The notes: generated by a model from the sequence alone, not told the origin. Positions 1 to 6,321 are shown, numbered from the stretch's first letter. The stretch: 8,321 nucleotides of DNA from Acidobacteriaceae bacterium (GCA_003135315.1 PLBD01000348.1:247-8567), one strand, 5' to 3'. Translations and numbers: made by a program.

Positions 1-171
1 ACGCCTTCCAATGGCGGCTGGACGCTGACCGACGTCTATGATTTTGCCGGAGGCACCGGGGGAGAGATTCCCTATGGCAGCGTGCTCATCGATAAGAGCG
101 GCAATCTGTACGGCACCGCTTCCGCCGGCGGCGCGAACGGCTACGGCGTCATCTGGGAGATCACGCCTTAG
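1..171 (+). CDS. C-terminal end of a GloVer (Gloeo/Verruco) tandem-repeat protein, 5' truncated by the window
   Basis: Frame 1 is open from the first base to a TAG at 169-171 and gives the last 56 residues of a larger protein. The segment 'GSVLIDKSGNLYGTASAGG' followed by 'GYGVIWEITP' matches the repeat I know as TIGR03803 (GloVer), in which a 'D..GNLYGTT..GG..G.GtvF.lt' unit recurs many times in secreted proteins of acidobacteria, verrucomicrobia and relatives. The repeats are thought to form a beta-propeller-like extracellular structure; no enzymatic role is established. The protein stops directly after the last repeat, with no added sorting domain or membrane anchor. The remaining repeats and the signal peptide would lie upstream of base 1. 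The family call is fairly secure; the function is unknown. Confidence 0.8.
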   Translation, partial: TPSNGGWTLTDVYDFAGGTGGEIPYGSVLIDKSGNLYGTASAGGANGYGVIWEITP

Positions 172-288
172 GTCCATCAGGCCCACGCGTGTCCGCCAAC
201 AAACCGGCAGGTTCCCAAGCTCCGGGCAGCGGTATCTCCAGTCACTCGGAAGCAGTGGAATGTGCCGTATGAACGAAGTGAGGTAACA

Positions 289-714
289 ATGGGTTCTCAA
301 CCCGCGGCCGGCAGATTACCGGCATTGCTGCTGGTGTGCTGCGTACTGATCCTGGCTGGATCTGCCGTATCCAAAGACAGCAACCGGGTATTCTCGGGGC
401 GGGTGGTCAACTCGTCCAACCACGGAGTGCAGGGGGTGATAGTTCATCTCCGGTCGCAGGAGACAAACCCGGCCCAGGCAGCGAGCGAATCGAAGGGCAC
501 GACGGGCGGCAATCAGTGTCCGCCGCCGGAGCTTTGCCAGGTCACCGCGCATAACGGCAGTTTCTCTTTTCACCAGATCAAGGCCGGACTCTACGATCTG
601 TTCGTATCCAGGGACGGACAGGTGATCTACAGCAAGCCGGAACCACTGCTAGTCCCGCAGATGCCGCCCAACTCGCACCTGGAGATAACTCTCCCGCCGC
701 CAACGCAGAATTAG
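289..714 (+). CDS. Small secreted protein with one carboxypeptidase-regulatory-like (Ig-fold) domain
   Basis: This is a 141-residue protein. The ATG at 289 is chosen over an in-frame GTG at 262 because AGTGAGG (277-283) lies 5 nt upstream and because the ATG places a signal peptide exactly at the N-terminus: Arg9, a hydrophobic run at about 10-26, and a likely cut after Ser28 ('AVS|KD'). The mature part begins 'FSGRVVNSSNHGVQGVIVHL' (about 34-53) and later has 'NGSFSFHQIKAGLYDLFV' (about 95-112), the start and closing strands of the carboxypeptidase D regulatory-like beta-sandwich. It ends with a proline-rich tail (LPPPTQN). The domain normally serves as a structural or binding module at the cell surface; alone it suggests an exported adhesion or matrix component. 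Two cysteines (in 'QCPPPELC') could form a disulfide in an insertion loop. It lies 117 nt after the GloVer gene on the same strand. The exact role is unknown. Confidence 0.8.
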   Translation: MGSQPAAGRLPALLLVCCVLILAGSAVSKDSNRVFSGRVVNSSNHGVQGVIVHLRSQETNPAQAASESKGTTGGNQCPPPELCQVTAHNGSFSFHQIKAGLYDLFVSRDGQVIYSKPEPLLVPQMPPNSHLEITLPPPTQN

Positions 715-820
715 AGCCGCTGCGGAGGGGCCGCTGTTGTTCGACTGCGTCATCGTAGCGCTTCCCCTCCCCGCGCGGAAACTTAACTACCCCAACTTAG
801 GTATTCCAAAGCAGGGCCGC

Positions 821-849
821 TTGCGGTAAACTGCTGCCGTTTTTATAAC
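821..849 (+). promoter_or_regulatory. Likely sigma70-type promoter for the large secreted protein
   Basis: TTGCGG at 821-826 and TATAAC at 844-849 are separated by exactly 17 nt, the preferred housekeeping spacing. The -10 matches TATAAT in five of six positions and the -35 matches TTGACA in three (TTG). Transcription would start near 856 and leave a leader of about 155 nt before the ATG at 1011. It is the best promoter-like pair seen between 715 and 1010. Inferred from sequence only. Confidence 0.5.
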
Positions 850-870
850 TGTGTTCTTCCCCCACTGCAC

Positions 871-885
871 TCCTCCGAAGGAGGA
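871..885 (+). promoter_or_regulatory. Leader hairpin sequestering a strong Shine-Dalgarno
   Basis: TCCTCC (871-876) and GGAGGA (880-885) are perfect complements around a GAA triloop, giving a 6-bp GC-rich hairpin close to the predicted 5' end of the transcript. The 3' arm is a near-consensus Shine-Dalgarno seven bases before ATG 892, so the hairpin would hide the ribosome site of the small ORF. There is no T-tract, so it is not an intrinsic terminator. The 5' arm (CCTCC) could equally pair with GGAGG at 998-1002, the Shine-Dalgarno of the large gene, so the two pairings exclude each other. Confidence 0.4.
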
Positions 886-891
886 ACGAGG

Positions 892-930
892 ATGATCTGG
901 CCGCCACCGGTCGTTCTCACACGCCGATGA
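892..930 (+). CDS. Possible 12-codon leader peptide with a polyproline motif
   Basis: ATG at 892 follows GGAGG (880-884) with a 7-nt spacer, the strongest ribosome-binding site in the window, and opens a 12-codon ORF, M-I-W-P-P-P-V-V-L-T-R-R, closed by TGA at 928-930. It lies between the predicted promoter (821-849) and the start at 1011 of the large secreted protein. Three consecutive prolines are a known cause of ribosome pausing that EF-P relieves, so translation of such a peptide could act as a regulatory pause in a leader. That role is inference: a 12-codon ORF can arise by chance. The strong and well-spaced Shine-Dalgarno and the hairpin covering it are the reasons for listing it. Confidence 0.3.
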   Translation: MIWPPPVVLTRR

Positions 931-1010
931 ACGGGTATTCGCCTGCGACCGGAGCCCCTGGGTCGTTTCAGCTTGAGAGCCGCAGTTCACTTTGAATGGA
1001 GGTCCATCCC

Positions 1011-4000
1011 ATGTTGCGTCGCTGCCTGCCGGTTTTCGCTTTTGTGCTCGCCGTGTTGTCTTTCGCCGATGCCCAAACGCCTTTGCGCCTGGTGAACGTA
1101 ACGCCATGTCGTCTGGTCGACACCCGGCAAGGAAACCCGATTCAGGGCAATCATTCCGCAGTATTTAATCTTCCGACCCTGGCGTCATCCGGCGGAGCCT
1201 ATGGCACCTGTACACCTTTTAGCCTGTCCACGGCGCAGGCTTATTCCCTGAATGTCACGCTGGTGCCGATTAACGGCGGACCGGTGGGATACCTGACCAT
1301 CTGGCCGACCGGGGAAACCCAGCCGCTGGTGTCGCTGATGAACTCGGATGGCCGGGTGAAGGCCAACGCCGCGATCGTGCCTGCCGGCACCAGCGGCGAG
1401 GTCAGCGTTTACGTTACCGATACCACGAATGTACTGATCGATATCGACGCCTACTTCGCAAGCCCGGCCATCGCTCCTTCCGCGCTGGCTTTCTTTCCGC
1501 TGCCGCCCTGCCGCATTATCGACACGCGCGATGGCCAACATGGAGGGACACTGCAAGCCGGGGTGGAACGGGATTTTCCGATACCGGGAAATTGCGGCGT
1601 TCCGAGTAGTGCGTCGGCGTATTCGTTCAACGTAACCGTACTTCCAACCCAGGGGACGCTAGCCTACCTATCCGTGTGGCCTGCAGGAGAGCCGCAACCC
1701 GTCGTGTCCACCCTGAACGATGGTACGGGGACGATCGTGGCAAATGCGGCCATCGTACCTGCTGGCAGCGAGCAAAAAACGGCGTTTTACCCCTACGACA
1801 ACAACACCGACCTGTTGCTTGACGTCAATGGTTACTTCGCGCCGGCTAGCTCGGCTTCCAATCCGTTGTCGCTGTACTCGGTGACGCCCTGCCGCCTGCT
1901 TGACACCCGCAGCGGCATCGGCTTGTTTGATGGCACTATCCCGGTCGGAATTGTGGGTGGCCCCTGCGGCGTCCCCGCCGCCAGTCCGGAAGCTTTTGTG
2001 TTGAATGCCACCGTGGTGCCGGATGGCGACCTGCTGTACCTCCAATTATGGCCGGAGGGCGGGAGCCAGCAAGGGTCCACCTTGAACGCCAACGACGGCG
2101 CGATCACCTCCAACATGGCGATCGTCCCGTCCGGAGTCGGCAACGATTCCGTCAATGCTTACGCTCCTACGTTGACCCAGTTGATCCTCGACATTTCCAG
2201 CTACTTCTCGGCCATTACGCCCTTGAGTGTTGAAACCACTTCCCCGCTTCCGGATGGCACGCAGAACCAGAACTACAGCGTGCAGTTGCTGGCGACTGGG
2301 GGCGTTCCCCCTTACACATGGCAGAAAACTGCGGGGAACTTGCCGGCTGGATTGAGCTACACCTCTGGAGGCTTGATCTCCGGCACAACCACCGGGACTG
2401 GACCTTCTAACTTCACGTTTCAGGTGACGGACTCGAACTCGCCTGCCGGCATGGCGTCAGCAGGTCTGCAAATCACCGTCAACACGAGCCTGCAAACGCT
2501 CGTGGTGACAACCACAGTGCTACCCACAGCCACGGTTAACACCTACTACAACACGCTGCTCGCGGCCAATGGCGGAGTCACGCCCTACACCTGGAGCATC
2601 TCGTCCGGCACGCTGCCAACCGGCTTGAGCCTGAACGCCAGCACGGGACAAATCTCCGGCCTCCCTGGCGCGTCGGGGCTCTGGGAGTTTACCGTCAAAG
2701 TAACCGATCATCAGCAGAACACCGCTATCCAGGCGCTGTCCATCCAGGTGAACACGGGCAACTCCAACGGAACCCTGAATGGGCAGTATGCGGCATCATT
2801 CGCCGGGTACGATAGCGGCAACTGGTTTGTCCTGGCATTCAGCTTCACTGCCGATGGCGATGGCAACATCGTTAGTGGTGAATACGATCAGAACGAGGCG
2901 GGCTCCGGCTATCAGCACCAGGCGATTACTGGAGGAACCTATTCCATCGACTCCAACGGTCTCGGCTCCATTAAGCTCAACAGCAGTACGGGAAGCTTTG
3001 AGGTCCTGGTAGCGACCGGCAACGCCGAAGAGATGCGGGTGATCGGTCTTAATCAGAACGGCTCCAATGGAACGTGGGGTGCGGGCGTGATCCGCCAGCA
3101 GAATCCCACCGATTTCACTCAGGGCGCCCTAGCGGGAAACTGGGCCTTCGGTTTGCAGGGTGTCGACCCATCGGGCGATCCCCTGGCCATTGATGGAGCG
3201 TATCAAATCAGCGGTGGCACAATCAGCAACGGAATCGAAGACATCAACGACTTCGGCAGCCACAGCCAGGCGACGTTCAGCGGCACAGTGACCAGCAGCC
3301 CGCCCTTCGATGCCAATGGCCGTGGGACCGTGCAGATCAAGGTCGACGGGGTTCCCATCAATGCGGCTGTGTACATCGTTTCCGCAAGCGAGTTGATCCT
3401 CATCGACATCGACAGCGGCGGCAACCTGTATGTGGAAAGCTCCGTGCGGCAAAGCGGCACCTTCAACCAGGGCAGCCTGAATGGCAACGCGATTGGGCGG
3501 GGCAGCAGGAAAGCGAAAGCCAATACCGATAACCCGCAGAGCGAGGCGATCGTTCTACAAGCGACAGCCGACGGCAACGGCGACATCAGCTTCGCGGAAG
3601 ATCTCAACAGCGGTGGTACTTTCGGGCAAGCTACGCAGTCCGGTACCTATGTGGTTGCCTCGAACAGCAGGACCGTCGTCACTTTGACGAGTGGGGCGGT
3701 TATTGTCTGCTACCTGGTCACCAGCAATGGGGCATACTGCATCAATGCCATCCCTGCCAGCGGCAACAACAACGCCGGCGCGGAGGTCACCTATCTCGAA
3801 CCGCAGACCGCAGGGCCATTCGGCCTGGGTTCGATTTCGGGCGAGTACATGGGCGGCTCGCTGCCGCAGTATATCTCCAGCACCAATAGCTCAATCGATT
3901 CCGCCTTCTCCGACGGCATGGGTAACCTAAGCTTCATCACTAGCGAGAGTGGGCCGGGCGGCACATTGCAGAATCAGCCCGGGAACGGAACCTATACCGT

Positions 4001-4142
4001 CGACAGCACCGGCGCAATCACGGTATCAGGAGGAGGCAGCGTGATCGCGTACGGATTTGTTGTCGGACCCGGAAGATTCATTTTGATTTCGTTGGACGAC
4101 AATCCACGAGTGCTTTACCACGTGAAGTCCTCGGCGCCATGA
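1011..4142 (+). CDS. Large secreted multi-repeat protein: three PCRxxDTR modules, two putative-Ig repeats, four C-terminal beta repeats
   Basis: The product has 1043 residues. ATG 1011 is preferred over the in-frame ATG 996 because GGAGG (998-1002) sits 8 nt before it and the signal peptide then starts at residue 1 (Arg3-Arg4, hydrophobic core to about 19, cut after ADA, Ala21|Gln22). Three modules of about 130 residues follow, keyed by PCRLVDTR (32-39), PCRIIDTR (166-173) and PCRLLDTR (293-300), each with an 'N-[VA]-T-V/L-P', a 'WP.G', an 'N.AIVP.G' and a closing 'D[IV]..YF'. This module recurs in exported actinobacterial and acidobacterial proteins. Two repeats of about 88 residues at about 405-586 have the 'GG[V].PYTW....G.LP.GLS....G.[IL]SG' signature of the putative-Ig family (He_PIG). 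The rest is four repeats starting at Gly587, Gly705, Gly821 and Gly940 (spacing 118, 116, 119), each opening 'G[ST/A]L.G.[Y/W]' and closing with 'Y.V....[L/F]ILI'. No catalytic motif or membrane anchor is visible. A surface or matrix adhesive role is inferred. Confidence 0.85.
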   Translation: MLRRCLPVFAFVLAVLSFADAQTPLRLVNVTPCRLVDTRQGNPIQGNHSAVFNLPTLASSGGAYGTCTPFSLSTAQAYSLNVTLVPINGGPVGYLTIWPTGETQPLVSLMNSDGRVKANAAIVPAGTSGEVSVYVTDTTNVLIDIDAYFASPAIAPSALAFFPLPPCRIIDTRDGQHGGTLQAGVERDFPIPGNCGVPSSASAYSFNVTVLPTQGTLAYLSVWPAGEPQPVVSTLNDGTGTIVANAAIVPAGSEQKTAFYPYDNNTDLLLDVNGYFAPASSASNPLSLYSVTPCRLLDTRSGIGLFDGTIPVGIVGGPCGVPAASPEAFVLNATVVPDGDLLYLQLWPEGGSQQGSTLNANDGAITSNMAIVPSGVGNDSVNAYAPTLTQLILDISSYFSAITPLSVETTSPLPDGTQNQNYSVQLLATGGVPPYTWQKTAGNLPAGLSYTSGGLISGTTTGTGPSNFTFQVTDSNSPAGMASAGLQITVNTSLQTLVVTTTVLPTATVNTYYNTLLAANGGVTPYTWSISSGTLPTGLSLNASTGQISGLPGASGLWEFTVKVTDHQQNTAIQALSIQVNTGNSNGTLNGQYAASFAGYDSGNWFVLAFSFTADGDGNIVSGEYDQNEAGSGYQHQAITGGTYSIDSNGLGSIKLNSSTGSFEVLVATGNAEEMRVIGLNQNGSNGTWGAGVIRQQNPTDFTQGALAGNWAFGLQGVDPSGDPLAIDGAYQISGGTISNGIEDINDFGSHSQATFSGTVTSSPPFDANGRGTVQIKVDGVPINAAVYIVSASELILIDIDSGGNLYVESSVRQSGTFNQGSLNGNAIGRGSRKAKANTDNPQSEAIVLQATADGNGDISFAEDLNSGGTFGQATQSGTYVVASNSRTVVTLTSGAVIVCYLVTSNGAYCINAIPASGNNNAGAEVTYLEPQTAGPFGLGSISGEYMGGSLPQYISSTNSSIDSAFSDGMGNLSFITSESGPGGTLQNQPGNGTYTVDSTGAITVSGGGSVIAYGFVVGPGRFILISLDDNPRVLYHVKSSAP

Positions 4143-4178
4143 TTTCCCTGACCGGCGCAAAAAGCCCATACACATCAG

Positions 4179-4206
4179 CCCGCCGGCAACGGCGGGTTGT
4201 TTTTTT
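4179..4206 (+). terminator. Rho-independent terminator after the large secreted protein
   Basis: CCCGCCG (4179-4185) and CGGCGGG (4190-4196) form a perfect 7-bp GC stem capped by GCAA, a GNRA tetraloop, followed directly by TTGTTTTTT (to 4206). It starts 37 nt after the stop codon at 4142. The T-tract lies only on the plus-strand side, so it terminates the 1011-4142 transcript. For the convergent minus-strand gene ending at 4249 the hairpin lacks a matching U-tract. Confidence 0.9.
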
Positions 4207-4248
4207 GTGGCAGCTAGTCCGGTGCTAATGCCGACCCGGCCCAGGCAT

Positions 4249-5091
4249 TTACTTCGGCGCGTCTCCCTGCGGCTCGCTGGGGTGCGCCTGGCTTTCGTGT
4301 TTATGGAAGAGCTTCGCCTGAATATCGGGCCAGAATTCCAGGAAGATGTCGCCCAGGCAGCCATAACCCAGCGAGATGGACGCGCGGCTGACGGTCAGTC
4401 CCACGCCGCGATCGTCCTGCGGGTAGTAGGTATTGGAGATCGTGCCCGCGGTGAACGCTCCCAGCACATTGGAGAAGTGGAAGGTGTGGCCGCCGGAATC
4501 TTTCCTGGCGACAAACTCCTGCTTAAACGCACTGTAGATGCGTAGTTTGATGGGACCTTCGCCCACCCGGAAGTAGCGGGGGTCCTGCTTGAAGAGCACC
4601 GGATAGACGAAATTGCTCCACAAATTGCTGTCGGCGCCATCGGCTAAAGCCGCTCCATAGCGTTTTCCGTAACCCGATGCTCCCTGGCCGTATTCGGCGA
4701 AGGAGTTTGTAGCCTGACCCACGCCCGCCGTCAGTCCCGCGGCAAAAAACGTGAACGGGTCGTACATGGTCCTGGCCATCAGCTCGGCCTTCTGTCCGCT
4801 GCTGAGCGGTGGTGCGTTCTTGACGCTGGTCATGCCGAACATGGGAACCACGCCCAGCGCGCGCTGGTGTTCCTCCTGCTTCAACACTTCCGCCCCACTC
4901 AGGGGCCGCTCCGGATTCGCTGTAGCCGGCTGCGGCTTCGGCTGCGACGGCTGCTGGTCCGCCTGGGGCGGCTGCGATGTTGTCGAAGAGGGCGAAGAAG
5001 TGCTTCCCGATGGCGCCGTCTGCTGAGCCAGGGCGGCAAGAGAAAACAGGCTGAGAACCACGGCAACGGCAATTCGGGTCGGCAAGGTCAT
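4249..5091 (-). CDS. Conserved secreted protein of unknown function (DPRYFR / FWPDI family)
   Basis: This is a 280-residue protein. An in-frame TTG exists at 5157, but ATG 5091 puts a classic signal peptide at the N-terminus (MTLPTR, hydrophobic 7-21, cut after ALA, Ala22|Gln23). No Shine-Dalgarno precedes it; a TATAGA hexamer lies 15 nt upstream. After cleavage comes a Ser/Thr/Pro/Gln-rich linker (about 23-63), typical of exported flexible spacers, and then a conserved domain: 'YGQGASGYGKRYGAA' (134-148), 'DPRYFR' (170-175), a 'FHFSN...ISNTYYP' segment (204-224) and 'DIFLEFWPDI' (248-257). I recognise this pattern as a recurrent hypothetical family in acidobacteria; I know of no assigned biochemical role. 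Repeated Gly/aromatic stretches could be beta-strands or short membrane-inserting segments, so a periplasmic or outer-membrane location is plausible. It is convergent with the large gene and lies 191 nt downstream of the phosphatase gene on the same strand. Confidence 0.8.
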   Translation of the reverse strand: MTLPTRIAVAVVLSLFSLAALAQQTAPSGSTSSPSSTTSQPPQADQQPSQPKPQPATANPERPLSGAEVLKQEEHQRALGVVPMFGMTSVKNAPPLSSGQKAELMARTMYDPFTFFAAGLTAGVGQATNSFAEYGQGASGYGKRYGAALADGADSNLWSNFVYPVLFKQDPRYFRVGEGPIKLRIYSAFKQEFVARKDSGGHTFHFSNVLGAFTAGTISNTYYPQDDRGVGLTVSRASISLGYGCLGDIFLEFWPDIQAKLFHKHESQAHPSEPQGDAPK

Positions 5092-5106
5092 TGTAAGAGA
5101 AGCGGC

Positions 5107-5134
5107 TCTATACCCTTTCGGATGGCTGGATAAA
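5107..5134 (-). promoter_or_regulatory. Weak promoter candidate for the secreted DPRYFR-family gene
   Basis: On the minus strand TATAGA (5112-5107) is preceded after 16 nt by TTTATC (5134-5129). The -10 matches TATAAT in four of six positions and the -35 is poor. If used, transcription would begin only a few bases before ATG 5091, giving an almost leaderless mRNA, which would fit the missing Shine-Dalgarno. Confidence 0.25.
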
Positions 5135-5282
5135 GGACAACCCCTTGAGGATACCAATTACTTCATTGGATGCGCATTCGGGCGTCAGGGGCGCACCGTT
5201 CCGTCCCGACAATTTGCATTGTAAGCTGTCGTTCGGTTTCATTGGCCCGGGAGTTCCAAAATGTTCAGCTTTCTGGGGCGAA

Positions 5283-6053
5283 TCAGCGGATGGCCGCCGC
5301 CGGCTGCGGCCGCCGGACCAGCGCGAGCGCCGTGACATCATTGTGGTGGGGCGCCTTCTGCACAAACTGCTGCACGCCGTCGAGAATGAGAGAGGCGATC
5401 TGGCTGGCGTCGTCCTGGGGTGCGCGCTCAAAATGCTGCTTCACGCGGTCCAGCCCAAACTCTTCCTTCTTGAATGCCGCCTCAATCACGCCGCGCGAAA
5501 CCAGCAGCAGGGAAGCCCCGTGTTGCAGCGCGGCCGTCGGAGCTTCGTACGTGGAAGCGGCGAACAGGCCCAGAGGCAGGCCCGTTGCCGGCAACTCGGT
5601 GATTCCCGCCGGGTCGCGCAACAGCCCTGGAGTGTGTCCGGCATTGGCGTAGCAGATGGTCCCAAGCTCTTCGTTGTAGCACCCCAGAAAGGCCGCGCAG
5701 GGCCGCACTCCCGAGGCCGCCCGCCGGATGCACAAGTTCAGTTCCAGGCAAAACTCCATCATCACGTCGGCTTCGTTGATCTCCTCGGGAGCAAACCGGT
5801 CCCTGCCGAGTTCCTGAAATGTCTGCCGCGCTGCTTCCACGATCGCGTGGTTCTCCTCGGCTCTTCCCGCCACATCCAGCAGGCCGAACACCACGCGACA
5901 GCGATTGGCGCGCAGGAAGTGGTAGAAATCGCCGCCGGCATTGTTGCCGTTGACCATGCCCGCGATGTCGGCACCCGATAACGGCGGAAATTCCGCGCGC
6001 GTGGGCGCTTCGGGCAAGGTTGCACTGCGCTCGCGTTGGAACAGGAATTTCAT
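5283..6053 (-). CDS. Stand-alone SpoIIE-type PP2C protein serine/threonine phosphatase
   Basis: The product has 256 residues and is almost entirely one SpoIIE/RsbU-type phosphatase domain. Members dephosphorylate anti-sigma-factor antagonists (STAS proteins) in partner-switch pathways, or other phosphoproteins, using metal ions held by aspartates. Visible motifs are 'GGDFYHF' (Asp42), 'GLLDVAG' (Asp60), 'CYANAGHTPGLL' (AGH at 138-140), 'LPLGLF' (159-164), 'LLLVSRGVIEA' (182-192) and 'HNDVTALAL' (Asp239). The third motif is normally '[YF]TDGV.E'; here the metal-binding Asp is Arg187. Activity may therefore be altered or lost, although the other aspartates remain. There is no PAS, GAF, HAMP, receiver or membrane part, so it would be a cytoplasmic enzyme lacking its own sensor. 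ATG 6053 is preferred: the alternative ATG 6101 adds 16 residues and lies inside the repeat-rich intergenic region, while a TATGAT box lies 12 nt before 6053. No anti-sigma or STAS gene is in view. Confidence 0.85.
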   Translation of the reverse strand: MKFLFQRERSATLPEAPTRAEFPPLSGADIAGMVNGNNAGGDFYHFLRANRCRVVFGLLDVAGRAEENHAIVEAARQTFQELGRDRFAPEEINEADVMMEFCLELNLCIRRAASGVRPCAAFLGCYNEELGTICYANAGHTPGLLRDPAGITELPATGLPLGLFAASTYEAPTAALQHGASLLLVSRGVIEAAFKKEEFGLDRVKQHFERAPQDDASQIASLILDGVQQFVQKAPHHNDVTALALVRRPQPAAAIR

Positions 6054-6065
6054 GGCGAAGCTGGA

Positions 6066-6093
6066 ATCATAGCGGAAATCCTGCGGAATGCAA
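6066..6093 (-). promoter_or_regulatory. Promoter candidate for the SpoIIE-type phosphatase gene
   Basis: On the minus strand TTGCAT (6093-6088) and TATGAT (6071-6066) are 16 nt apart. The -10 matches the consensus in five positions, the -35 in three. The -10 ends 12 nt before ATG 6053, so the message would have a leader of only about 5 nt and no Shine-Dalgarno, which is what the sequence shows. Confidence 0.35.
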
Positions 6094-6101
6094 GAAGCCA
6101 T

Positions 6102-6185
6102 CTCTTGTGCATGCTTTGTGTCAGGGCACGGCTTCACAAGCTGCGGAAAACTCTTGTTTGAAGGCTTTGTGTCAGGGCACGACTT
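6102..6185 (+). repeat. Tandem pair of an intergenic repeat unit
   Basis: CTCTTGT (6102-6108 and 6151-6157) is followed after 4 or 6 nt by GCTTTGTGTCAGGGCACG, an exact 18-bp match at 6113-6130 and 6164-6181, and then by [GA]CTT. Two unit copies thus occur about 50 bp apart. The element lies in the divergent region between the phosphatase and kinase genes and has no coding sign. I recall 'TGTCAGGGCACGACTT' as a dispersed motif in acidobacterial genomes; this was not checked here. Confidence 0.75.
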
Positions 6186-6195
6186 TAGTCGTTCC
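6176..6195. repeat. Palindrome 1 (GGCACGACT-TT-AGTCGTTCC)
   Basis: Nine stem positions, eight of them paired (one C/T mismatch at 6178/6193), enclose a TT loop. It is the continuation of the second copy of the direct repeat. There is no T-tract, so it is not a terminator. It shares its apex CT-TT-AG with the palindrome at 6308-6321. Confidence 0.7.
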
Positions 6196-6222
6196 GATAA
6201 GCTGCTTATTTTGTCATCCCGA

Positions 6223-6238
6223 GCCGGCTTCAGCCGGC
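6223..6238. repeat. Palindrome 2 (GCCGGCT-TC-AGCCGGC)
   Basis: A perfect 7-bp stem encloses a TC loop, without a T-tract. Its apex CT-TC-AG is nearly the same as in the other two palindromes while the stem arms differ. Confidence 0.75.
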
Positions 6239-6307
6239 GGCACAATGGCTCTGTTCCGACTTTTTCCGCAGCCTGTTCCGCCGTGCCGTTTAGAAGCGCA
6301 CAGAGTT

Positions 6308-6321
6308 GGGGCTTTAGCCCC
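6308..6321. repeat. Palindrome 3 (GGGGCT-TT-AGCCCC)
   Basis: A perfect 6-bp stem encloses a TT loop. It is the last of three palindromes in the phosphatase-kinase intergenic region. The bases from here to the Shine-Dalgarno of the kinase gene (6411-6414) hold no further feature that I can support. Confidence 0.7.

Larger units (their letters stand above)
6125..6287. repeat. Long imperfect inverted repeat (26-bp arms) enclosing palindromes
   Basis: The 26 bases at 6125-6150 and the reverse complement of 6262-6287 agree at 22 of 26 positions. The outer eight bases (GGCACGGC / GCCGTGCC) and the inner eleven (GCTGCGGAAAA / TTTTCCGCAGC) are perfect; mismatches cluster between them. The 163-bp unit has no ORF and encloses two palindromes (6176-6195, 6223-6238). 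It could be a non-autonomous miniature element (MITE- or REP-like), or two dispersed repeats inserted in opposite orientation. No transposase or clear target-site duplication is present. Confidence 0.6.

Noticed and set aside
184..191. CACGCGTG palindrome between the GloVer gene and the gene at 289
   Set aside because: Eight bases in GC-rich DNA are expected by chance, and nothing else around it points to a site.
787..1107. A 106-codon minus-strand frame over the leader region
   Set aside because: It starts inside the signal-peptide region of the large gene on the other strand, has a biased Arg/Lys/Pro composition and no ribosome site.
5108..5242. A 44-codon minus-strand frame between the phosphatase and the DPRYFR-family gene, with fairly balanced composition
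   Set aside because: There is only a weak ribosome site (GGAACT), no recognised motif, and it overlaps the promoter candidate of the next gene. Not enough to call a gene; conservation in relatives would change this.
5145..5981. A 278-codon plus-strand open frame
   Set aside because: It is antisense to the SpoIIE-type phosphatase, with arginine/glutamine-rich low-quality sequence and no recognisable motif.
6099..6101. Upstream ATG (6101, minus strand) as start of the phosphatase
   Set aside because: It adds 16 residues without family similarity, its AAGAG lies directly against the ATG, and it sits at the edge of the repeat block. ATG 6053 fits the -10-like box better. Some uncertainty remains.
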